In this document: positions 44,873-56,676 of the stretch, piece after piece
How positions within the stretch are numbered: position 1 is the first letter of the stretch
Layout: every line of letters begins with the position of its first letter
Assembly: GCF_022835675.1 (NCBI RefSeq)
Contig: NZ_BQUT01000005.1
Coordinates: forward strand, 509,251-573,250
Length of the DNA: 64,000 nucleotides
Direction: 5' to 3'
Origin: Companilactobacillus sp. RD055328
GTDB taxonomy: Bacteria > Bacillota > Bacilli > Lactobacillales > Lactobacillaceae
Notes under the pieces: generated by a model
The model's input: only the letters and a program-made list of their open reading frames with translations
The model's database searches: none
What the model was told of the DNA's origin: nothing
Translations under genes and position numbers: made by a program

Positions 44873-45824
44873 ATGCAACTGGAGTCGTATCTCCACGTTG
44901 CTCTTCAGCAATTTGATTGATTTTTCTTAGTCGGTGATTAATTCCAGATTTTGAAATTGCACCAGATGGCACCATATCTCCTAATTCCTGTAGAGATACT
45001 TCAGGGTTATCCAGGCGAATTTGTGCTATTTCTCGTAATTTATCAGGAAGACTATCTAAGCCAATTGTATTTGATAAATATTTAATATTATCAATTTGCT
45101 TAGCAGCTGCACTTACTGTCTTATTTAAATTAGCATTCTCACAATTCACCAAACGATTAACCGAATTTCTCATATCTCGCACAATACGCACATCTTCAAA
45201 CTTCAGCATAGCATTTGTTGCACCTATCACTTGTAAGAAATCAGCAATACGTTCTGCTTCTTTTAAATAAACAATATATCCATTACGACGCTTAGTACTG
45301 CGCGCATTTAATCCAAAATGATTCATCATAGTTAACAAATCTTCACTATGCGATTCATATAATGAATATATTTCTAAGTGATACCTTGATGTTTCTGGAT
45401 TATTTACACTACCTGTAGCTAGAAATGCCCCTCTTAAATACGAACGCATGCGTTGATCTTCATTCAAAATATCTTTAGGTACATCAGGATTAATTTGATA
45501 ACCATTCTCAGATAAAATTCCTAAGTCTTTTAAAATTCTATTAGTATCATTTTTTAATCGAACAACATATTGGTTGTTCTTTTTTAATTTCATTTTTTTA
45601 CGAACTAACAATTCAGATTCAACTTTATAATTTTGTTTCAATAAAGAATAAATCCTTCTGGCAATTGCTGGATTTTCTGTTACCGCACTTAAAACGAATC
45701 GATGATTGTTGATAGCAATACTTCCGTTCATTCGTAATAATGCGGCCAACTCAACTCTAGCATGTTCTGGGTGAACTTCTAACATTGTTAGTTCTTTTTT
45801 TACTTCACTTGCATAAGAAGCCAC
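44871..45824 (-). CDS. whiA: WhiA-family DNA-binding protein
   Basis: 317 residues. A LAGLIDADG-like N-terminal fold ([29 protein letters not shown]) with a C-terminal helix-turn-helix ([25 protein letters not shown], in part) is the WhiA architecture; the endonuclease residues are lost as in other WhiA. It affects cell division and chromosome segregation in Bacillus. Third gene of rapZ-yvcK-whiA, normally followed by clpP in lactobacilli; here a 2.6-kb cluster intervenes. The start is a GTG after GAGGAGAG. Confidence 0.94.
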   Translation of the reverse strand: MASYASEVKKELTMLEVHPEHARVELAALLRMNGSIAINNHRFVLSAVTENPAIARRIYSLLKQNYKVESELLVRKKMKLKKNNQYVVRLKNDTNRILKDLGILSENGYQINPDVPKDILNEDQRMRSYLRGAFLATGSVNNPETSRYHLEIYSLYESHSEDLLTMMNHFGLNARSTKRRNGYIVYLKEAERIADFLQVIGATNAMLKFEDVRIVRDMRNSVNRLVNCENANLNKTVSAAAKQIDNIKYLSNTIGLDSLPDKLREIAQIRLDNPEVSLQELGDMVPSGAISKSGINHRLRKINQIAEEQRGDTTPVA

Positions 45825-45826
45825 AG

Positions 45827-46864
45827 CTATCTCTCCTCATTTTTTCTTTGATCCGATTGAAAAGCCAAGCTCATAATTTCAGCAGCAACCTTATTCCCAT
45901 CATGGAATGCTCCACCGTCATGAAGCGATAAGAAATCATTCGATATTACTCGACATCCCATATTTCTAAGGGTATTAAAATCACGAGTTACTTGGCTTGA
46001 GTATTCATCGTACTTGTCATAATTCATATATTGTTCAGGTACCGTTGTTGTATTTACCAATACAGTGTCAACAAAGTTACCACCTAAATGTTCATCTAGA
46101 ACCTTAACGTGTTCAGCATCGGTATATTCTATCGTCTCGCCTTTTTGCGTCATGATGTTACAGATGTACACAACCTCGGCCTTAGTTTCACAAACGGCCT
46201 TACCTAAATTGTCTATCATCAAATTAGGTAGCACACTTGTAAATAAGCTACCCGGTCCTAATACGACAACATCAGCATCTAGAATCGATTGAACAACAGG
46301 TTCCACCGCTGTTGGTTTTTGATTTATATCATCTGTTTCAGTAACCCAAATACGTTTGATTTTTTTATCAGCAGCTGTGATTTCACTTTCGCCAGCTAAG
46401 ATTGTCCCATCCATAAATTCAGCATTTAAAGTCAAGCCACGATTAGATGCAGGATAAACATGTCCATCAACTTTCATCATGTTTGAAAGAACTTGAACCG
46501 CACCAAAAATATCACCATAAATTTCTGATAACGCTGCAATTACAAAGTTACCAATCGCATGTCCAGCAAAGAACGTATCTTTTGAATCAAAACGATACTG
46601 AAAAACATCTAATTCTTCTTTTGGTAAGTCAGATAGTGATGTCAACACATTACGGATATCTCCAGGTGGCACAACATTGATATAGTCACGAATAATTCCT
46701 GAAGATCCACCATCATCTGCAACTGTAACAATTGCTGTTACGTCTGCATTTTTTTCTTTCAAACTCTTAATAACGACTGGTAATCCAGTTCCTCCACCAA
46801 TCACAACAACCTTAGGTCGACGGCCTTTAACAACTCTTATAGTTTTATTAAATTGTGTAGGCAT
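45827..46864 (-). CDS. glmR: YvcK/GlmR (gluconeogenesis factor, UDP-GlcNAc-binding)
   Basis: 345 residues of the CofD-like family. The nucleotide-binding start is [18 protein letters not shown] (about 20-37), then [12 protein letters not shown] and PPGDIRN (about 67-73). In Bacillus it binds UDP-GlcNAc and activates GlmS, and it is needed for growth on non-glycolytic carbon. It lies between rapZ and whiA with only a few bases between genes, so they are one transcript. ATG after GGGGGG. Confidence 0.94.
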   Translation of the reverse strand: MPTQFNKTIRVVKGRRPKVVVIGGGTGLPVVIKSLKEKNADVTAIVTVADDGGSSGIIRDYINVVPPGDIRNVLTSLSDLPKEELDVFQYRFDSKDTFFAGHAIGNFVIAALSEIYGDIFGAVQVLSNMMKVDGHVYPASNRGLTLNAEFMDGTILAGESEITAADKKIKRIWVTETDDINQKPTAVEPVVQSILDADVVVLGPGSLFTSVLPNLMIDNLGKAVCETKAEVVYICNIMTQKGETIEYTDAEHVKVLDEHLGGNFVDTVLVNTTTVPEQYMNYDKYDEYSSQVTRDFNTLRNMGCRVISNDFLSLHDGGAFHDGNKVAAEIMSLAFQSDQRKNEER

Positions 46865-46867
46865 AGC

Positions 46868-47755
46868 TTAGTGCCCCCCATTTTGAGACTTCTCTTTGTC
46901 ACGATGAATCACATCGACTTGATAATCATTCATTAGGTCCTTGGCAATTCGTTCAGCAATAGCAACTGAACGGTGTTGTCCACCAGTACAGCCAATAGCA
47001 ATCGTCAAACTCGACTTACCTTCTTTTACGTATCCAGGAATAATTGATTTTAATAGTTCAATATATTTATCATAGAAATCTTGAGTAGCCTTGTTATCAA
47101 ATACATAATCTGCTACTGGTGCATCTAGTCCTGTTTGATGTTTTAATTCTGGAATGTAAAAAGGATTAGGTAAGAAACGTACGTCCATCACATTATCAGC
47201 ATCGATTGGAATACCGTATTTAAATCCAAAAGACATAACTTCAATTCGGAATAGATCACTCTTTTCACCTTTAAAATACTCAATAATTCTCTCGCGAAGT
47301 TGTCGAGTATTAGTATCAGTTGTATCCACGACAAAGTCAGAACTGTTCTTAATATCTTCTAACATTTGGCGTTCTTTTTTCACACCGTCTAATAAACGTC
47401 CGCCATCAACTGCAAGCGGATGTGCACGACGTGTTTCTTTATATCTTGAAACTAGTTCTTCATCAGAAGCATCTAAGAACATGATTTTTGTCTTCACGTT
47501 TTCTGTTGAACGAAGTTCCGTAATCATAGAAATAATTGTTTCATAAAATCCTCGTGAACGAAGATCAACTACTAAAGCGACCTTATCAACATTTCCAGAT
47601 TCTTTAACCAGTTCCCAAAACTTAGTAAATAATGCCGGTGGCATATTATCAACGCAGAAATAACCTAAATCTTCTAAAGAACGCATAGCAACAGTCTTAC
47701 CTGCACCACTCATTCCAGTTACAATAACAAGTTTAATTTCGTCCAAATCTGTCAC
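46868..47755 (-). CDS. rapZ: RapZ-family RNase adapter / nucleotide-binding protein YvcJ
   Basis: 295 residues. Walker A is GMSGAGKT (14-21), followed by DLRSRGFYE and [21 protein letters not shown]; the C-terminal domain contains [23 protein letters not shown] and the [11 protein letters not shown] motif. Gram-negative RapZ binds glucosamine-6-phosphate and guides RNase E to the GlmZ small RNA; in Firmicutes the YvcJ role is less clear. The start is a GTG at 47755 or a TTG at 47746 (better ribosome spacing). It starts the rapZ-yvcK-whiA block. Confidence 0.93.
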   Translation of the reverse strand: MTDLDEIKLVIVTGMSGAGKTVAMRSLEDLGYFCVDNMPPALFTKFWELVKESGNVDKVALVVDLRSRGFYETIISMITELRSTENVKTKIMFLDASDEELVSRYKETRRAHPLAVDGGRLLDGVKKERQMLEDIKNSSDFVVDTTDTNTRQLRERIIEYFKGEKSDLFRIEVMSFGFKYGIPIDADNVMDVRFLPNPFYIPELKHQTGLDAPVADYVFDNKATQDFYDKYIELLKSIIPGYVKEGKSSLTIAIGCTGGQHRSVAIAERIAKDLMNDYQVDVIHRDKEKSQNGGH

Positions 47756-47817
47756 CTACTACTCTCTTTTTATACTTCATCTATTATAACATTCCTGGTG
47801 TTTCATTTCTTGGATAA

Positions 47818-47849
47818 AAGAAAAAGGATGATTACATCATCCTTTTTTT
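47818..47849 (-). terminator. Terminator overlapping the end of uvrA
   Basis: Stem GGATGAT / ATCATCC with loop TAC, extended by A/T and followed by T7 on both sides. The uvrA stop codon (TGA, 47839-47837) lies inside the hairpin. Confidence 0.85.
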
Positions 47850-50683
47850 GTTAATTTCTTATCACGTTCCATTACTGGTTTTAAATATTGACCAGTATAT
47901 GACTCTTTAACTTCAGCAATTTTTTCCGGAGTTCCTGTAGCGATAACTTGTCCGCCACCTTCTCCACCTTCAGGGCCTAAATCGATAATCCAGTCGGCTG
48001 ATTTAATAACATCTAAGTTATGTTCAATAACAACAACCGTGTTACCTTCATCAACTAATCTTTGAAGAACCACTAACAAGCGACCAATATCATCAGTATG
48101 TAGTCCAGTTGTTGGTTCATCTAGAATATATAAGTTCTTTCCACGTGAACTCTTATATAGTTCGGAAGCAAGTTTCATACGTTGTGCTTCTCCACCAGAT
48201 AGAGTTGTAGCAGATTGTCCCAAGCTCACATATCCCAAACCAACATCAACAATGGTTGCTAACTTACGATGAATCTTTGGAATGTTTTCAAAGAATTCTA
48301 ATGCATCTGAAATTGTAAGATCAAGAATTTCGGCAATGTTTTTGCCTTTATATGTAACTTCTAGTGTTTCCGAATTATATCTTGTACCGTGGCAGATTTC
48401 ACATGGCACATAAACATCTGGCAAGAAGTTCATTTCGATTTTGATAATTCCGTCACCTTTACAAGCTTCACATCGACCGCCTTTGACATTAAAGGAGAAT
48501 CTTCCTTTTTTGTAACCTCTAAGCTTAGCTTCATTAGTTTGAGCAAAAAGATCACGTACATCATCAAAGACACTTGTATAAGTGGCAGGATTACTTCTTG
48601 GAGTACGTCCAATTGGACTTTGATCAATATTAATTAATTTATCAATATTCTCATAACCAGAAATACTCTTATATTTACCAGGTTTTCTGGAATTATTATT
48701 TAATTTTTGTGCCAATGCTCGTTGAAGTATCATATTTACTAACGTTGACTTACCAGAACCTGATACACCAGTAACAGCTGTGAATTTACCTAGTGGGAAT
48801 TCAGCTTTTATATTTTTTAAGTTGTTTTCTGAGGCTCCGGTAATTCTAACTTTATCACCAGTTCCTTTACGTCGCTTTTCTGGAACTGGTATGAATTTTT
48901 TGCCAGATAGATATTGACCAGTTAGCGAATTCTTATTCTTCTTCACTTCTGACGGAGTTCCGGCAGCCATAATTTCACCACCAAGGTTCCCAGCGCCTGG
49001 TCCAACATCAATTAGATAATCTGCAGCATTCATCGTATCTTCATCATGTTCAACAACTACTAGTGTATTACCTAAATCGCGCATTTTTTTCAACGAAGTT
49101 ATTAGTCGATCATTATCACGTTGATGCAACCCAATTGACGGTTCATCAAGAATATATAAAACTCCTGATAGGTTAGAACCAATTTGTGTTGCTAACCGAA
49201 TACGCTGTGCTTCTCCACCAGATAACGTTCCTGCCGATCGTGATAGATTCAAATATTCCAAACCAACATTTTGTAAGAAAGCTAGTCGATCTGTAACTTC
49301 TTTTAAGATAGGTTTTGCTATAACAGTATTTTGTTCTGATAAATGAACATCATTAAAGAACTTCAAACTATCTTTAATTGGCAAATCAGAAGCTTCTGCA
49401 ATATCTGAATCTTCAATTTTTACGGCTAAGGCTTTTTCATTTAGTCGTTTACCATGACAAGTCTGACAAACAAGTTCAGTCATGTATTTCTTCATTGTTT
49501 CTCTAGTGAATTCACTATTTGTTTCTTTATAACGTCGTTCAATATTAGGAATAATTCCTTCAAACTCGACTTCCACATCACGAACACCACCGAAGTCATT
49601 TTCGTAGTGGAAGTGGAATTGTTTACCATCAGAACCGTAAAGTATAGTTTCTTGTTGCTTCTTAGGTAATTTATTGAATGGCTTATCCATATAAATCTTG
49701 AATTCTGCAGCCGCTTGTTCTAGCATCTGTGGATAATAATTTGAGCTGATTGGATTCCAAGGAGCAATAGCCCCTTGGCGCAATGTTAGAGTTGGATCTG
49801 GAATAACTAAGTCTATATCCACTTCTAAACGCATACCAAGACCATCACAATCAGAACATGCTCCAAAAGGTGCATTAAATGAAAATAGTCTAGGTTCTAA
49901 TTCACCAACTGTAAAACCACAGATTGGGCAGGCATAATGTTCAGAAAAAATCATTGGCTCTTGTCCAATAACATCAATAGTGACATAGCCACCTGATAAT
50001 CGAAGGGCTGCTTCCATTGAATCAAATAAACGTGATCTCACGTCGTCTTTGATCACAATTCTATCAACCACAACATCAATATCGTGTTTCTTATTCTTAT
50101 CCAATTCAATGTCAGAATTAACTTCCATTACTTCACCGTCAACTCTAATACGCACGTAACCTTGCTTTTGAATTTGTTCAAAAGCTTTTTTATGTTGACC
50201 TTTTTTACCGCGAACAACAGGTGACATTATTTGAAGTTTAGTTTTTTCATCTAATGCAAGTACCGTATCAACCATCTGTTCAACAGATTGGCTAGTAATC
50301 ACTGTCCCATCATTCGGACAGATAGGTGTACCCACGCGAGCCCAAAGTAACCGTAAGTAATCATTAATTTCTGTGATTGTACCTACAGTTGAACGTGGAT
50401 TTTTAGATGTTGTTTTTTGGTCAATTGAAATAGCTGGACTCAATCCTTCAATTGAATCTACATCTGGTTTATCCATTTGACCTAAGAATTGACGTGCATA
50501 AGCTGACAAACTCTCAACATAGCGTCTTTGCCCCTCGGCATATAAAGTATCAAAAGCAAGTGAACTTTTACCTGAGCCAGACAAACCAGTCATAACAACT
50601 AACTTATCACGTGGAATTGTCACATCAATATCTTTTAAATTATGAGCTCTAGCTCCTTTAATAACTATTTTGTCATTTGCCAT
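47837..50683 (-). CDS. uvrA: UvrABC excinuclease ATPase subunit A
   Basis: 948 residues. It recognises DNA damage and loads UvrB. The first Walker [10 protein letters not shown] (about 33-41) and second GVSGSGKST (about 640-648) are present, with the zinc-finger cysteine pairs ([22 protein letters not shown]) and ABC signatures [12 protein letters not shown] and [12 protein letters not shown]. Full length. It follows uvrB with 3 bases between; the ribosome site lies in the end of uvrB. Confidence 0.98.
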   Translation of the reverse strand: MANDKIVIKGARAHNLKDIDVTIPRDKLVVMTGLSGSGKSSLAFDTLYAEGQRRYVESLSAYARQFLGQMDKPDVDSIEGLSPAISIDQKTTSKNPRSTVGTITEINDYLRLLWARVGTPICPNDGTVITSQSVEQMVDTVLALDEKTKLQIMSPVVRGKKGQHKKAFEQIQKQGYVRIRVDGEVMEVNSDIELDKNKKHDIDVVVDRIVIKDDVRSRLFDSMEAALRLSGGYVTIDVIGQEPMIFSEHYACPICGFTVGELEPRLFSFNAPFGACSDCDGLGMRLEVDIDLVIPDPTLTLRQGAIAPWNPISSNYYPQMLEQAAAEFKIYMDKPFNKLPKKQQETILYGSDGKQFHFHYENDFGGVRDVEVEFEGIIPNIERRYKETNSEFTRETMKKYMTELVCQTCHGKRLNEKALAVKIEDSDIAEASDLPIKDSLKFFNDVHLSEQNTVIAKPILKEVTDRLAFLQNVGLEYLNLSRSAGTLSGGEAQRIRLATQIGSNLSGVLYILDEPSIGLHQRDNDRLITSLKKMRDLGNTLVVVEHDEDTMNAADYLIDVGPGAGNLGGEIMAAGTPSEVKKNKNSLTGQYLSGKKFIPVPEKRRKGTGDKVRITGASENNLKNIKAEFPLGKFTAVTGVSGSGKSTLVNMILQRALAQKLNNNSRKPGKYKSISGYENIDKLINIDQSPIGRTPRSNPATYTSVFDDVRDLFAQTNEAKLRGYKKGRFSFNVKGGRCEACKGDGIIKIEMNFLPDVYVPCEICHGTRYNSETLEVTYKGKNIAEILDLTISDALEFFENIPKIHRKLATIVDVGLGYVSLGQSATTLSGGEAQRMKLASELYKSSRGKNLYILDEPTTGLHTDDIGRLLVVLQRLVDEGNTVVVIEHNLDVIKSADWIIDLGPEGGEGGGQVIATGTPEKIAEVKESYTGQYLKPVMERDKKLTKKG

Positions 50684-50686
50684 TTA

Positions 50687-52690
50687 TTAAATATCCGCCT
50701 TTAATTCTAAAATCGTGTCTCTCAAGTTAGCAGCAGCTTCGAAATCAAGTTTTTTAGCTGCATTCTCCATTTGTATATTCAATTGTTCAACCAATTCAAG
50801 TTTTTCTTGTTTGGACATGTTTTCAAAGTCTAAATCGTCTTCAACTATCTGTTCACCAGTAACGTTTTCAACTTTGGTAATAGCTGATATAGCGTCACGA
50901 ATTGGTTTAATAATCGTAGTTGGCGTAATTCCATGATCTTCATTATATTTAGTCTGCACATTTCGACGGTGTTGCGTTTTGTCCATAGCTCCTTGCATAG
51001 AGTCAGTTATTCTATCAGCATACATAATAACTTCACCGTGCTCATTACGTGCAGCTCGTCCAACAATTTGAATTAATGATCGTTCAGCTCGCAAGAAACC
51101 TTCTTTATCAGCATCTAAAATTGCAATTAACGAAACCTCTGGAACGTCAATCCCTTCACGAAGTAAGTTAATACCAATTAAGACATCGAATTTTCCTAAT
51201 CGTAAATCACGAATAATCTGTGTACGTTCCAGTGTCTTAATGTCACTATGTAAGTACTTAACTTTAATTCCCATATCTTTGAAATAATCCGTTAAGTCTT
51301 CGGCCATCTTCTTAGTTAAAGTTGTGACGAATACTCGTTCATTTTTTTCAACTCGAGTATTAATTTCACCAACCAAGTCATCAATCTGCCCCATAATTGG
51401 ACGTACTTCAATCTTAGGATCTAAAAGCCCAGTTGGTCGAATAATTTGTTCAACAACTTCTGGCACTCGTTCTAATTCATAAGGTCCGGGAGTTGCTGAA
51501 ACATAAAGAATTTGATTAACATGTTCTTCAAACTCTTCTAGCCTTAATGGTCGGTTGTCTAAAGCGCTTGGTAAACGGAACCCATAATCTACAAGCATTT
51601 GTTTACGTGCGCGATCTCCGTTATACATCCCTCTAATTTGTGGCATAGTAACGTGAGATTCATCAATCATGATATTAAAATCATCAGGGAAGAAATCGAG
51701 TAATGTATAAGGAGGTTCACCCTCACTACGTCCTTCCATATGGCGAGAATAATTCTCAATCCCACTGGTATAACCCATTTCCTTCATCATTTCGATATCA
51801 TAATTTGTTCTTTGTTCTAATCGTTGTGCCTCTAATAACTTACCTTCTTGATTAAGTTCTGCTAGGCGAGTTTTTAATTCTCCTTTGATACGTTCAATGG
51901 CTTTAGCCATTTGTTCATCATTTGTCATAAAGTGAGTAGCAGGGAAAATTGATATTTGTTCTAACTCACCAATAATTTCACCCGTTAAAGGATCCATTTG
52001 TGTGATTTTATCTACTTCATCACCAAAGAATTCAACACGTAACGCCGAATCATCTCTAGAAGCCGGGAAAATATCAATTACATCACCACGAACACGGAAT
52101 CGTCCACGTTGAAAATCAATATCGTTTCGTTCAAATTGGTTATTTACTAGTTCGGTCATCAAACGATTACGACCAATTTCTTGACCAACACGAATTGAAA
52201 GAACATTTTCACGATACTCACTAGGATCACCCAGTCCAAAAATACTAGACACCGAAGCCACCACAACAACATCATTACGTGACAAAAGAGAGCTTGTTGC
52301 CGAATGACGTAACTTATCGATTTCATCATTAATACTTGAGTCTTTTTCAATGTAAGTATCACTTGATGGCACATATGCTTCAGGTTGATAGTAATCATAG
52401 TAACTGACGAAATATTCAACAGCATTCTCAGGGAAAAACTCTTTAAACTCACCATATAATTGGCCAGCTAAAGTCTTGTTATGTGAAATAATTAATGTAG
52501 GCTTATTAAGATTTTGAATGACATTAGCCATTGTAAAAGTCTTACCAGTACCAGTAGCACCTTCTAAAACTTGTTCTTTTTTACCAGTTTCAAAACCGTC
52601 AGTTATCTTGTCAATCGCTTGTCCTTGATCTCCAGCAGGCTTGTACTTTGATACTAATTTGAACTTATGGTTTGCTTCATAATCTAACAT
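50687..52690 (-). CDS. uvrB: UvrABC excinuclease subunit B
   Basis: 667 residues. Helicase-like damage verification subunit. Walker A GATGTGKT (44-51), the beta-hairpin region [21 protein letters not shown] (in part), DEAD-like IDESH, helicase motif [11 protein letters not shown], and a C-terminal UVR domain ([20 protein letters not shown], last 35 residues) that contacts UvrC. The ATG at 52690 follows AAGGGGGG; in-frame codons further upstream run into that site. Confidence 0.97.
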   Translation of the reverse strand: MLDYEANHKFKLVSKYKPAGDQGQAIDKITDGFETGKKEQVLEGATGTGKTFTMANVIQNLNKPTLIISHNKTLAGQLYGEFKEFFPENAVEYFVSYYDYYQPEAYVPSSDTYIEKDSSINDEIDKLRHSATSSLLSRNDVVVVASVSSIFGLGDPSEYRENVLSIRVGQEIGRNRLMTELVNNQFERNDIDFQRGRFRVRGDVIDIFPASRDDSALRVEFFGDEVDKITQMDPLTGEIIGELEQISIFPATHFMTNDEQMAKAIERIKGELKTRLAELNQEGKLLEAQRLEQRTNYDIEMMKEMGYTSGIENYSRHMEGRSEGEPPYTLLDFFPDDFNIMIDESHVTMPQIRGMYNGDRARKQMLVDYGFRLPSALDNRPLRLEEFEEHVNQILYVSATPGPYELERVPEVVEQIIRPTGLLDPKIEVRPIMGQIDDLVGEINTRVEKNERVFVTTLTKKMAEDLTDYFKDMGIKVKYLHSDIKTLERTQIIRDLRLGKFDVLIGINLLREGIDVPEVSLIAILDADKEGFLRAERSLIQIVGRAARNEHGEVIMYADRITDSMQGAMDKTQHRRNVQTKYNEDHGITPTTIIKPIRDAISAITKVENVTGEQIVEDDLDFENMSKQEKLELVEQLNIQMENAAKKLDFEAAANLRDTILELKADI

Positions 52691-52721
52691 TAGTTCCCCC
52701 CTTATGATTAAATTTATGTAC

Positions 52722-52768
52722 AAAAAAATGTTGAAATAATTTCTTATGAAATCACCTCAACATTTTAC
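52722..52768 (-). terminator. Terminator after the phosphoglucomutase gene
   Basis: Nested stems AAAATGTTGA / TCAACATTTT and GATTTC / GAAAT with T7 at the end on the minus strand. It lies between the phosphoglucomutase gene and uvrB. Confidence 0.8.
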
Positions 52769-52795
52769 CACTACGAACATATTTTCGCCATTAAT

Positions 52796-54517
52796 TTACT
52801 TTGTCCAATTACCAATCTCTTTGACATATTCTGCCAACTTATTACTACTTGCTTCTTCACTACTATCAGTAACTCCGATATAGAATTTAATCTTAGGTTC
52901 TGTACCTGAAGGTCGAATTGCAATCCAAGTTTCATCATCAAGAATATATTTCAAAACATCAGCTTGTGGTAATTCAATCTCTTCTTCACCACTCTCAGTT
53001 TTAGCGATTCTTGTTTGATAATCCATAGTTTTAACAACTTTATGCCCCGCAATTTCAGAGAATCCTTTTTCACGGAAATTAGTCATCAAGTCAGCCATAA
53101 TCTTCTTACCATCAACACCTTCAAATTCTTCAGAAAGAGTTTTTTCTTGGTAATAGCCATACTTGTTGTATAAGTCTAACAATCCATCATACATTGTTTT
53201 GCCTTGAGATTTATAAAAGGCAGAGACTTCTGCTAACAATAATGATGCTTGCATAGCGTCCTTGTCACGGACAAATCCCTTAACTAAGTAACCGTAACTT
53301 TCTTCAAAACCAAATAGGAATTCATGTGAATTAGTATCTTCAAAATCTTGAATCATTTCAGCAATGTACTTGAATCCTGTTAGGACATCAAACATTTCTA
53401 ACCCATAACTCTTAACAATCTTAGTTGCTAATTCAGTTGAAACAATTGATTTAATAACTGCACCGTTTTCAGGAAGTTTGTTGTTTTCTTTCATTGAATG
53501 CAAGATATATTCAATTAAGACACTGGCAATTTGGTTACCAGTCATCAATTGATAGTCACCACTTGGCAAACGCACGGCAGCTCCTAGGCGGTCAGCATCA
53601 GGATCAGTTGCAATTAGGACGTCTGCATTTTCGTCTTTACCTTGAGCGATTGCCATATCAAATGCTTGAGTAAATTCAGGATTTGGGAATGGCACTGTGG
53701 CAAATTCTGGATCTAAAATAGCTTGTTTATCAACCATTGAAATCTCATTGAATCCTTGATTAGCAAACATTCTTGGTGCTATCACTTTACCTGTTCCGTG
53801 AAGTGGTGAATATACTAATCTCAAGTCAGAACCTTCTTGATCAACTAAATTTTGATCAACCGTAACAGTTGCTAAATTCTTAAGATAAATTTGGTCAATA
53901 TCTTCACCTATTAGTGTAACCAGACCAGATTCACGTAGTTCTTCAATGTCCTTAACTTCAATTGCAAATAAGTCAGAATTCTTACGAACATAATCAGTAA
54001 TAATATCTGATTCTTTTGGTGGCATTTGTCCACCATCTTCACCGTAAATTTTGAATCCGTTATATTGTTTTGGATTGTGGCTAGCAGTAATCATAATACC
54101 TGCATAAGCATTCAATTCACGAACTGCAAATGACAATTCTGGTGTTGGTCGTAAACTATCAAATAGGAATGATTTAATTCCGTGTGCTCCAAGAACTTTT
54201 GCTGACTCAACAGCAAATAATTGTGAGTTATAGCGTGAATCAAAACTAATTGCCACTCCGCGACTCTTAGTATCTTCATCAAGTGTATCCATTAAGCCTG
54301 CAAGACCTGATGCAGCCTGGCGGACAGTATAAATGTTCATAGCATTAATACCAGGGCCCATTAAGCCACGCATACCCGCTGTTCCAAATTCCATTGGCGC
54401 GTAAAAAGCTTCTTCAGCTTTTTTGTCATCTTTTTTTAATTCATTTAATTTAAATTTTAAGTCTAAATCGAGATTAGGGTACTCTTCCCAAATTTTTAAG
54501 TTATCTTCCCAGCTCAT
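52796..54517 (-). CDS. pgcA: Alpha-phosphoglucomutase / phosphomannomutase
   Basis: About 573 residues, long-form Firmicutes alpha-phosphoglucomutase. It interconverts glucose-6- and glucose-1-phosphate for UDP-glucose and wall polysaccharide synthesis. Motifs: FGTAGMRGLMGPG (about 44-56), the active serine in TASHNPKQYNGFK, the metal loop DPDADRLG, FGFEESYGYL and C-terminal RPSGTEPKIKFY. ATG at 54517 after TTGGAGG; a longer TTG reading overlaps that site. Between uvrB and trxB. Confidence 0.95.
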   Translation of the reverse strand: MSWEDNLKIWEEYPNLDLDLKFKLNELKKDDKKAEEAFYAPMEFGTAGMRGLMGPGINAMNIYTVRQAASGLAGLMDTLDEDTKSRGVAISFDSRYNSQLFAVESAKVLGAHGIKSFLFDSLRPTPELSFAVRELNAYAGIMITASHNPKQYNGFKIYGEDGGQMPPKESDIITDYVRKNSDLFAIEVKDIEELRESGLVTLIGEDIDQIYLKNLATVTVDQNLVDQEGSDLRLVYSPLHGTGKVIAPRMFANQGFNEISMVDKQAILDPEFATVPFPNPEFTQAFDMAIAQGKDENADVLIATDPDADRLGAAVRLPSGDYQLMTGNQIASVLIEYILHSMKENNKLPENGAVIKSIVSTELATKIVKSYGLEMFDVLTGFKYIAEMIQDFEDTNSHEFLFGFEESYGYLVKGFVRDKDAMQASLLLAEVSAFYKSQGKTMYDGLLDLYNKYGYYQEKTLSEEFEGVDGKKIMADLMTNFREKGFSEIAGHKVVKTMDYQTRIAKTESGEEEIELPQADVLKYILDDETWIAIRPSGTEPKIKFYIGVTDSSEEASSNKLAEYVKEIGNWTK

Positions 54518-54610
54518 AATAGCCTCCAATTGTTGTTCTTAACTCTTATATATTACCGTATTATAAGAAAAAACTCGAATTATCTTTAAAAATACGTAAG
54601 GAATACCCTA

Positions 54611-54647
54611 TAAAAAAAGTACTTCTGATAACTCAGAAGTACTTTAG
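54611..54647 (-). terminator. Terminator after trxB
   Basis: 13-bp stem AAAGTACTTCTGA / TCAGAAGTACTTT, loop TAAC, T7 on the minus strand. Confidence 0.88.
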
Positions 54648-54648
54648 A

Positions 54649-55572
54649 TTAGTCTGTTAATGTTTGAATATAATTGAATGCTTCTTGTCCAGCAATACCA
54701 CCATCACCAACAGCAGTAGTGATTTGACGTAATTCTTTCTTACGAACATCCCCAATTGCATAAACACCAGGAATATTTGTTTCCATTTTAATGTTAGTAT
54801 CAATCCAACCTTCATCATCAAGAATTCCCAAGTCTTTAAATGGCTCTGTCAGTGGTTGAATACCAACATAAATGAAAGCTCCCGCAGCAGGTATCACATG
54901 TTCTTCACCGGTATTTTTATCGCGATATTTCAATCCGGTAACTTCGTTTCCGTCACCCATAATTTCTTCGGTTTGAGCATCCCAAACGAATTTGATTTTA
55001 TCATTTTTAAATGCACGGTCTTGTAATATCTTTTGCGCACGTAATTGATCACGTCTGTGTACAATAGTAACTGATTTAGCCATTTGTGTTAGATATACAC
55101 CTTCTTCAACGGCAGAATCTCCACCACCAACAACTACTACATCTTGGTCTTTAAAGAACGCCCCATCACAAACCGCACAGTAAGATACTCCACGTCCAGA
55201 ATATTCATCTTCACCGTGGACTCCAATTTTCTTATACTCTGAACCAGTAGCGATAATTACTACATGTGCTTCATAAGTATCTTCATCAGTTTTCACAATA
55301 CGCTTGTCGCCATCTACTTCAATAGAAGCTACAGATCCGTATAAGAATTCTGCACCAAAGCGAGTTGATGAAGAAAACATCTTTTCACTTAGTTCTGGTC
55401 CCATAATCGAATCAAAACCAGGATAGTTTTCAACTTCAGCAGTATTATTCATTTGACCACCATAAATTCCACGGTCCAAGATTCCTACTGATAAGTTAGC
55501 TCTAGAAGCATATAGCGCAGCTGTCAATCCACCAGGACCTGCACCGATAACCATTACATCGAATTTTTTCAT
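54649..55572 (-). CDS. trxB: Thioredoxin reductase
   Basis: 307 residues. An FAD and NADPH enzyme that reduces thioredoxin. FAD loop GAGPGGLTAALYASRA (10-25), redox-active Cys pair in YCAVCDGAFF (Cys132 and Cys135), NADPH loop VVGGGDSAVEEG, and C-terminal FAD motif YAIGDVR. The start is ATG 55572, preceded by GGGGATT; in-frame upstream codons lack support. It follows gpsA, a conserved neighbour order in lactobacilli, though galU is not here. Confidence 0.97.
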   Translation of the reverse strand: MKKFDVMVIGAGPGGLTAALYASRANLSVGILDRGIYGGQMNNTAEVENYPGFDSIMGPELSEKMFSSSTRFGAEFLYGSVASIEVDGDKRIVKTDEDTYEAHVVIIATGSEYKKIGVHGEDEYSGRGVSYCAVCDGAFFKDQDVVVVGGGDSAVEEGVYLTQMAKSVTIVHRRDQLRAQKILQDRAFKNDKIKFVWDAQTEEIMGDGNEVTGLKYRDKNTGEEHVIPAAGAFIYVGIQPLTEPFKDLGILDDEGWIDTNIKMETNIPGVYAIGDVRKKELRQITTAVGDGGIAGQEAFNYIQTLTD

Positions 55573-55651
55573 GTTTAGTAATCCCCAGTTCTTTACATAT
55601 TTACAATTCATTATCCTAAACAACTTTTATCAAATTGTCCAAGAATCTGTC

Positions 55652-56665
55652 TTACTCCATTTCAGAGCGTCCAGAACGACCCATTAATTTCTTAATCACA
55701 TCGTCTACTTGCATATTTCCGTAGACTACTTGATAAATTGCATTAGTAATTGGCATATCCACATTTTGTTTCTCAGCTAATTCAAAAGCTGCCTTACATG
55801 TAGCAACCCCTTCAACGACCATTCCCATATTCTCTAAAATGTCGTTAACTTTTTCACCTTTACCCAAGGCGTTACCGAAGCGCCAATTTCTTGAATTAAC
55901 ACTAGTACAAGTAACTATTAAATCTCCAACACCTGATAACCCACTGAAGGTAAGAGGATTAGCACCCATTGCTATTCCCAAACGAGTAATTTCTGCTAAA
56001 CCTCGTGTTATAAGTGCAGCTTTAGTGTTATCACCATATCCTAAACCATGTAAAGTACCCGCTCCAATCGCTATAACGTTCTTAAGCGCTGCACCCATTT
56101 CTACACCAATCACGTCTTCATTTGTATAAAGACGGAAATAATCATTCATGAATACTTGTTGAACATACTCAGCTTTGTCAACTTGAGTAGATGCGGCTGC
56201 TAACGTTGTAATATCTTTATTTGCCACATCTTCAGCATGACTAGGTCCAGATAAAACAACAATCCCACTGCGATTTTCTTCCGGAACCACTTCTGCCAAT
56301 ACTTCAGAAATACGTTCGTATGTCCCTTGTTCTAGCCCTTTAGATGCAGTAACTAGAATTGGACTAGCATTAGTTTCATTCAAGATAACTGCTAATTTCT
56401 TAGCAACTTCTCTTATTACCTGTGTAGGTATAACAAATAATACAATATCAACATCCTTAACTGCTTCTTTTAGGTCAGTAGTGGCTGTTAATTTTTCATT
56501 GATTGAAAATTCTGGTAGGTAGTGTTTATTTGTATGTTCATTATTAATTTCATCAACACATTGTTGATTATTTCCATATAATTTAACCTCGTGGTTATTT
56601 CCAACTAATAAGTTAGCTAAAATTGTACCCCAAGATCCGGCTCCTAATACGGCTACTTTTGCCAT
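55652..56665 (-). CDS. gpsA: NAD(P)H-dependent glycerol-3-phosphate dehydrogenase
   Basis: 337 residues. It makes sn-glycerol-3-phosphate for phospholipid synthesis. N-terminal Rossmann motif VAVLGAGSWGTILANLL (about 4-20), the catalytic Lys region SGPSHAEDVA, GVEMGAALKNVIAIGAG and the C-terminal SGVGDLIVTC. Starts 12 bases after lgt. ATG after GGAGATA. Confidence 0.96.
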   Translation of the reverse strand: MAKVAVLGAGSWGTILANLLVGNNHEVKLYGNNQQCVDEINNEHTNKHYLPEFSINEKLTATTDLKEAVKDVDIVLFVIPTQVIREVAKKLAVILNETNASPILVTASKGLEQGTYERISEVLAEVVPEENRSGIVVLSGPSHAEDVANKDITTLAAASTQVDKAEYVQQVFMNDYFRLYTNEDVIGVEMGAALKNVIAIGAGTLHGLGYGDNTKAALITRGLAEITRLGIAMGANPLTFSGLSGVGDLIVTCTSVNSRNWRFGNALGKGEKVNDILENMGMVVEGVATCKAAFELAEKQNVDMPITNAIYQVVYGNMQVDDVIKKLMGRSGRSEME

Positions 56666-56676
56666 GATAATATCTC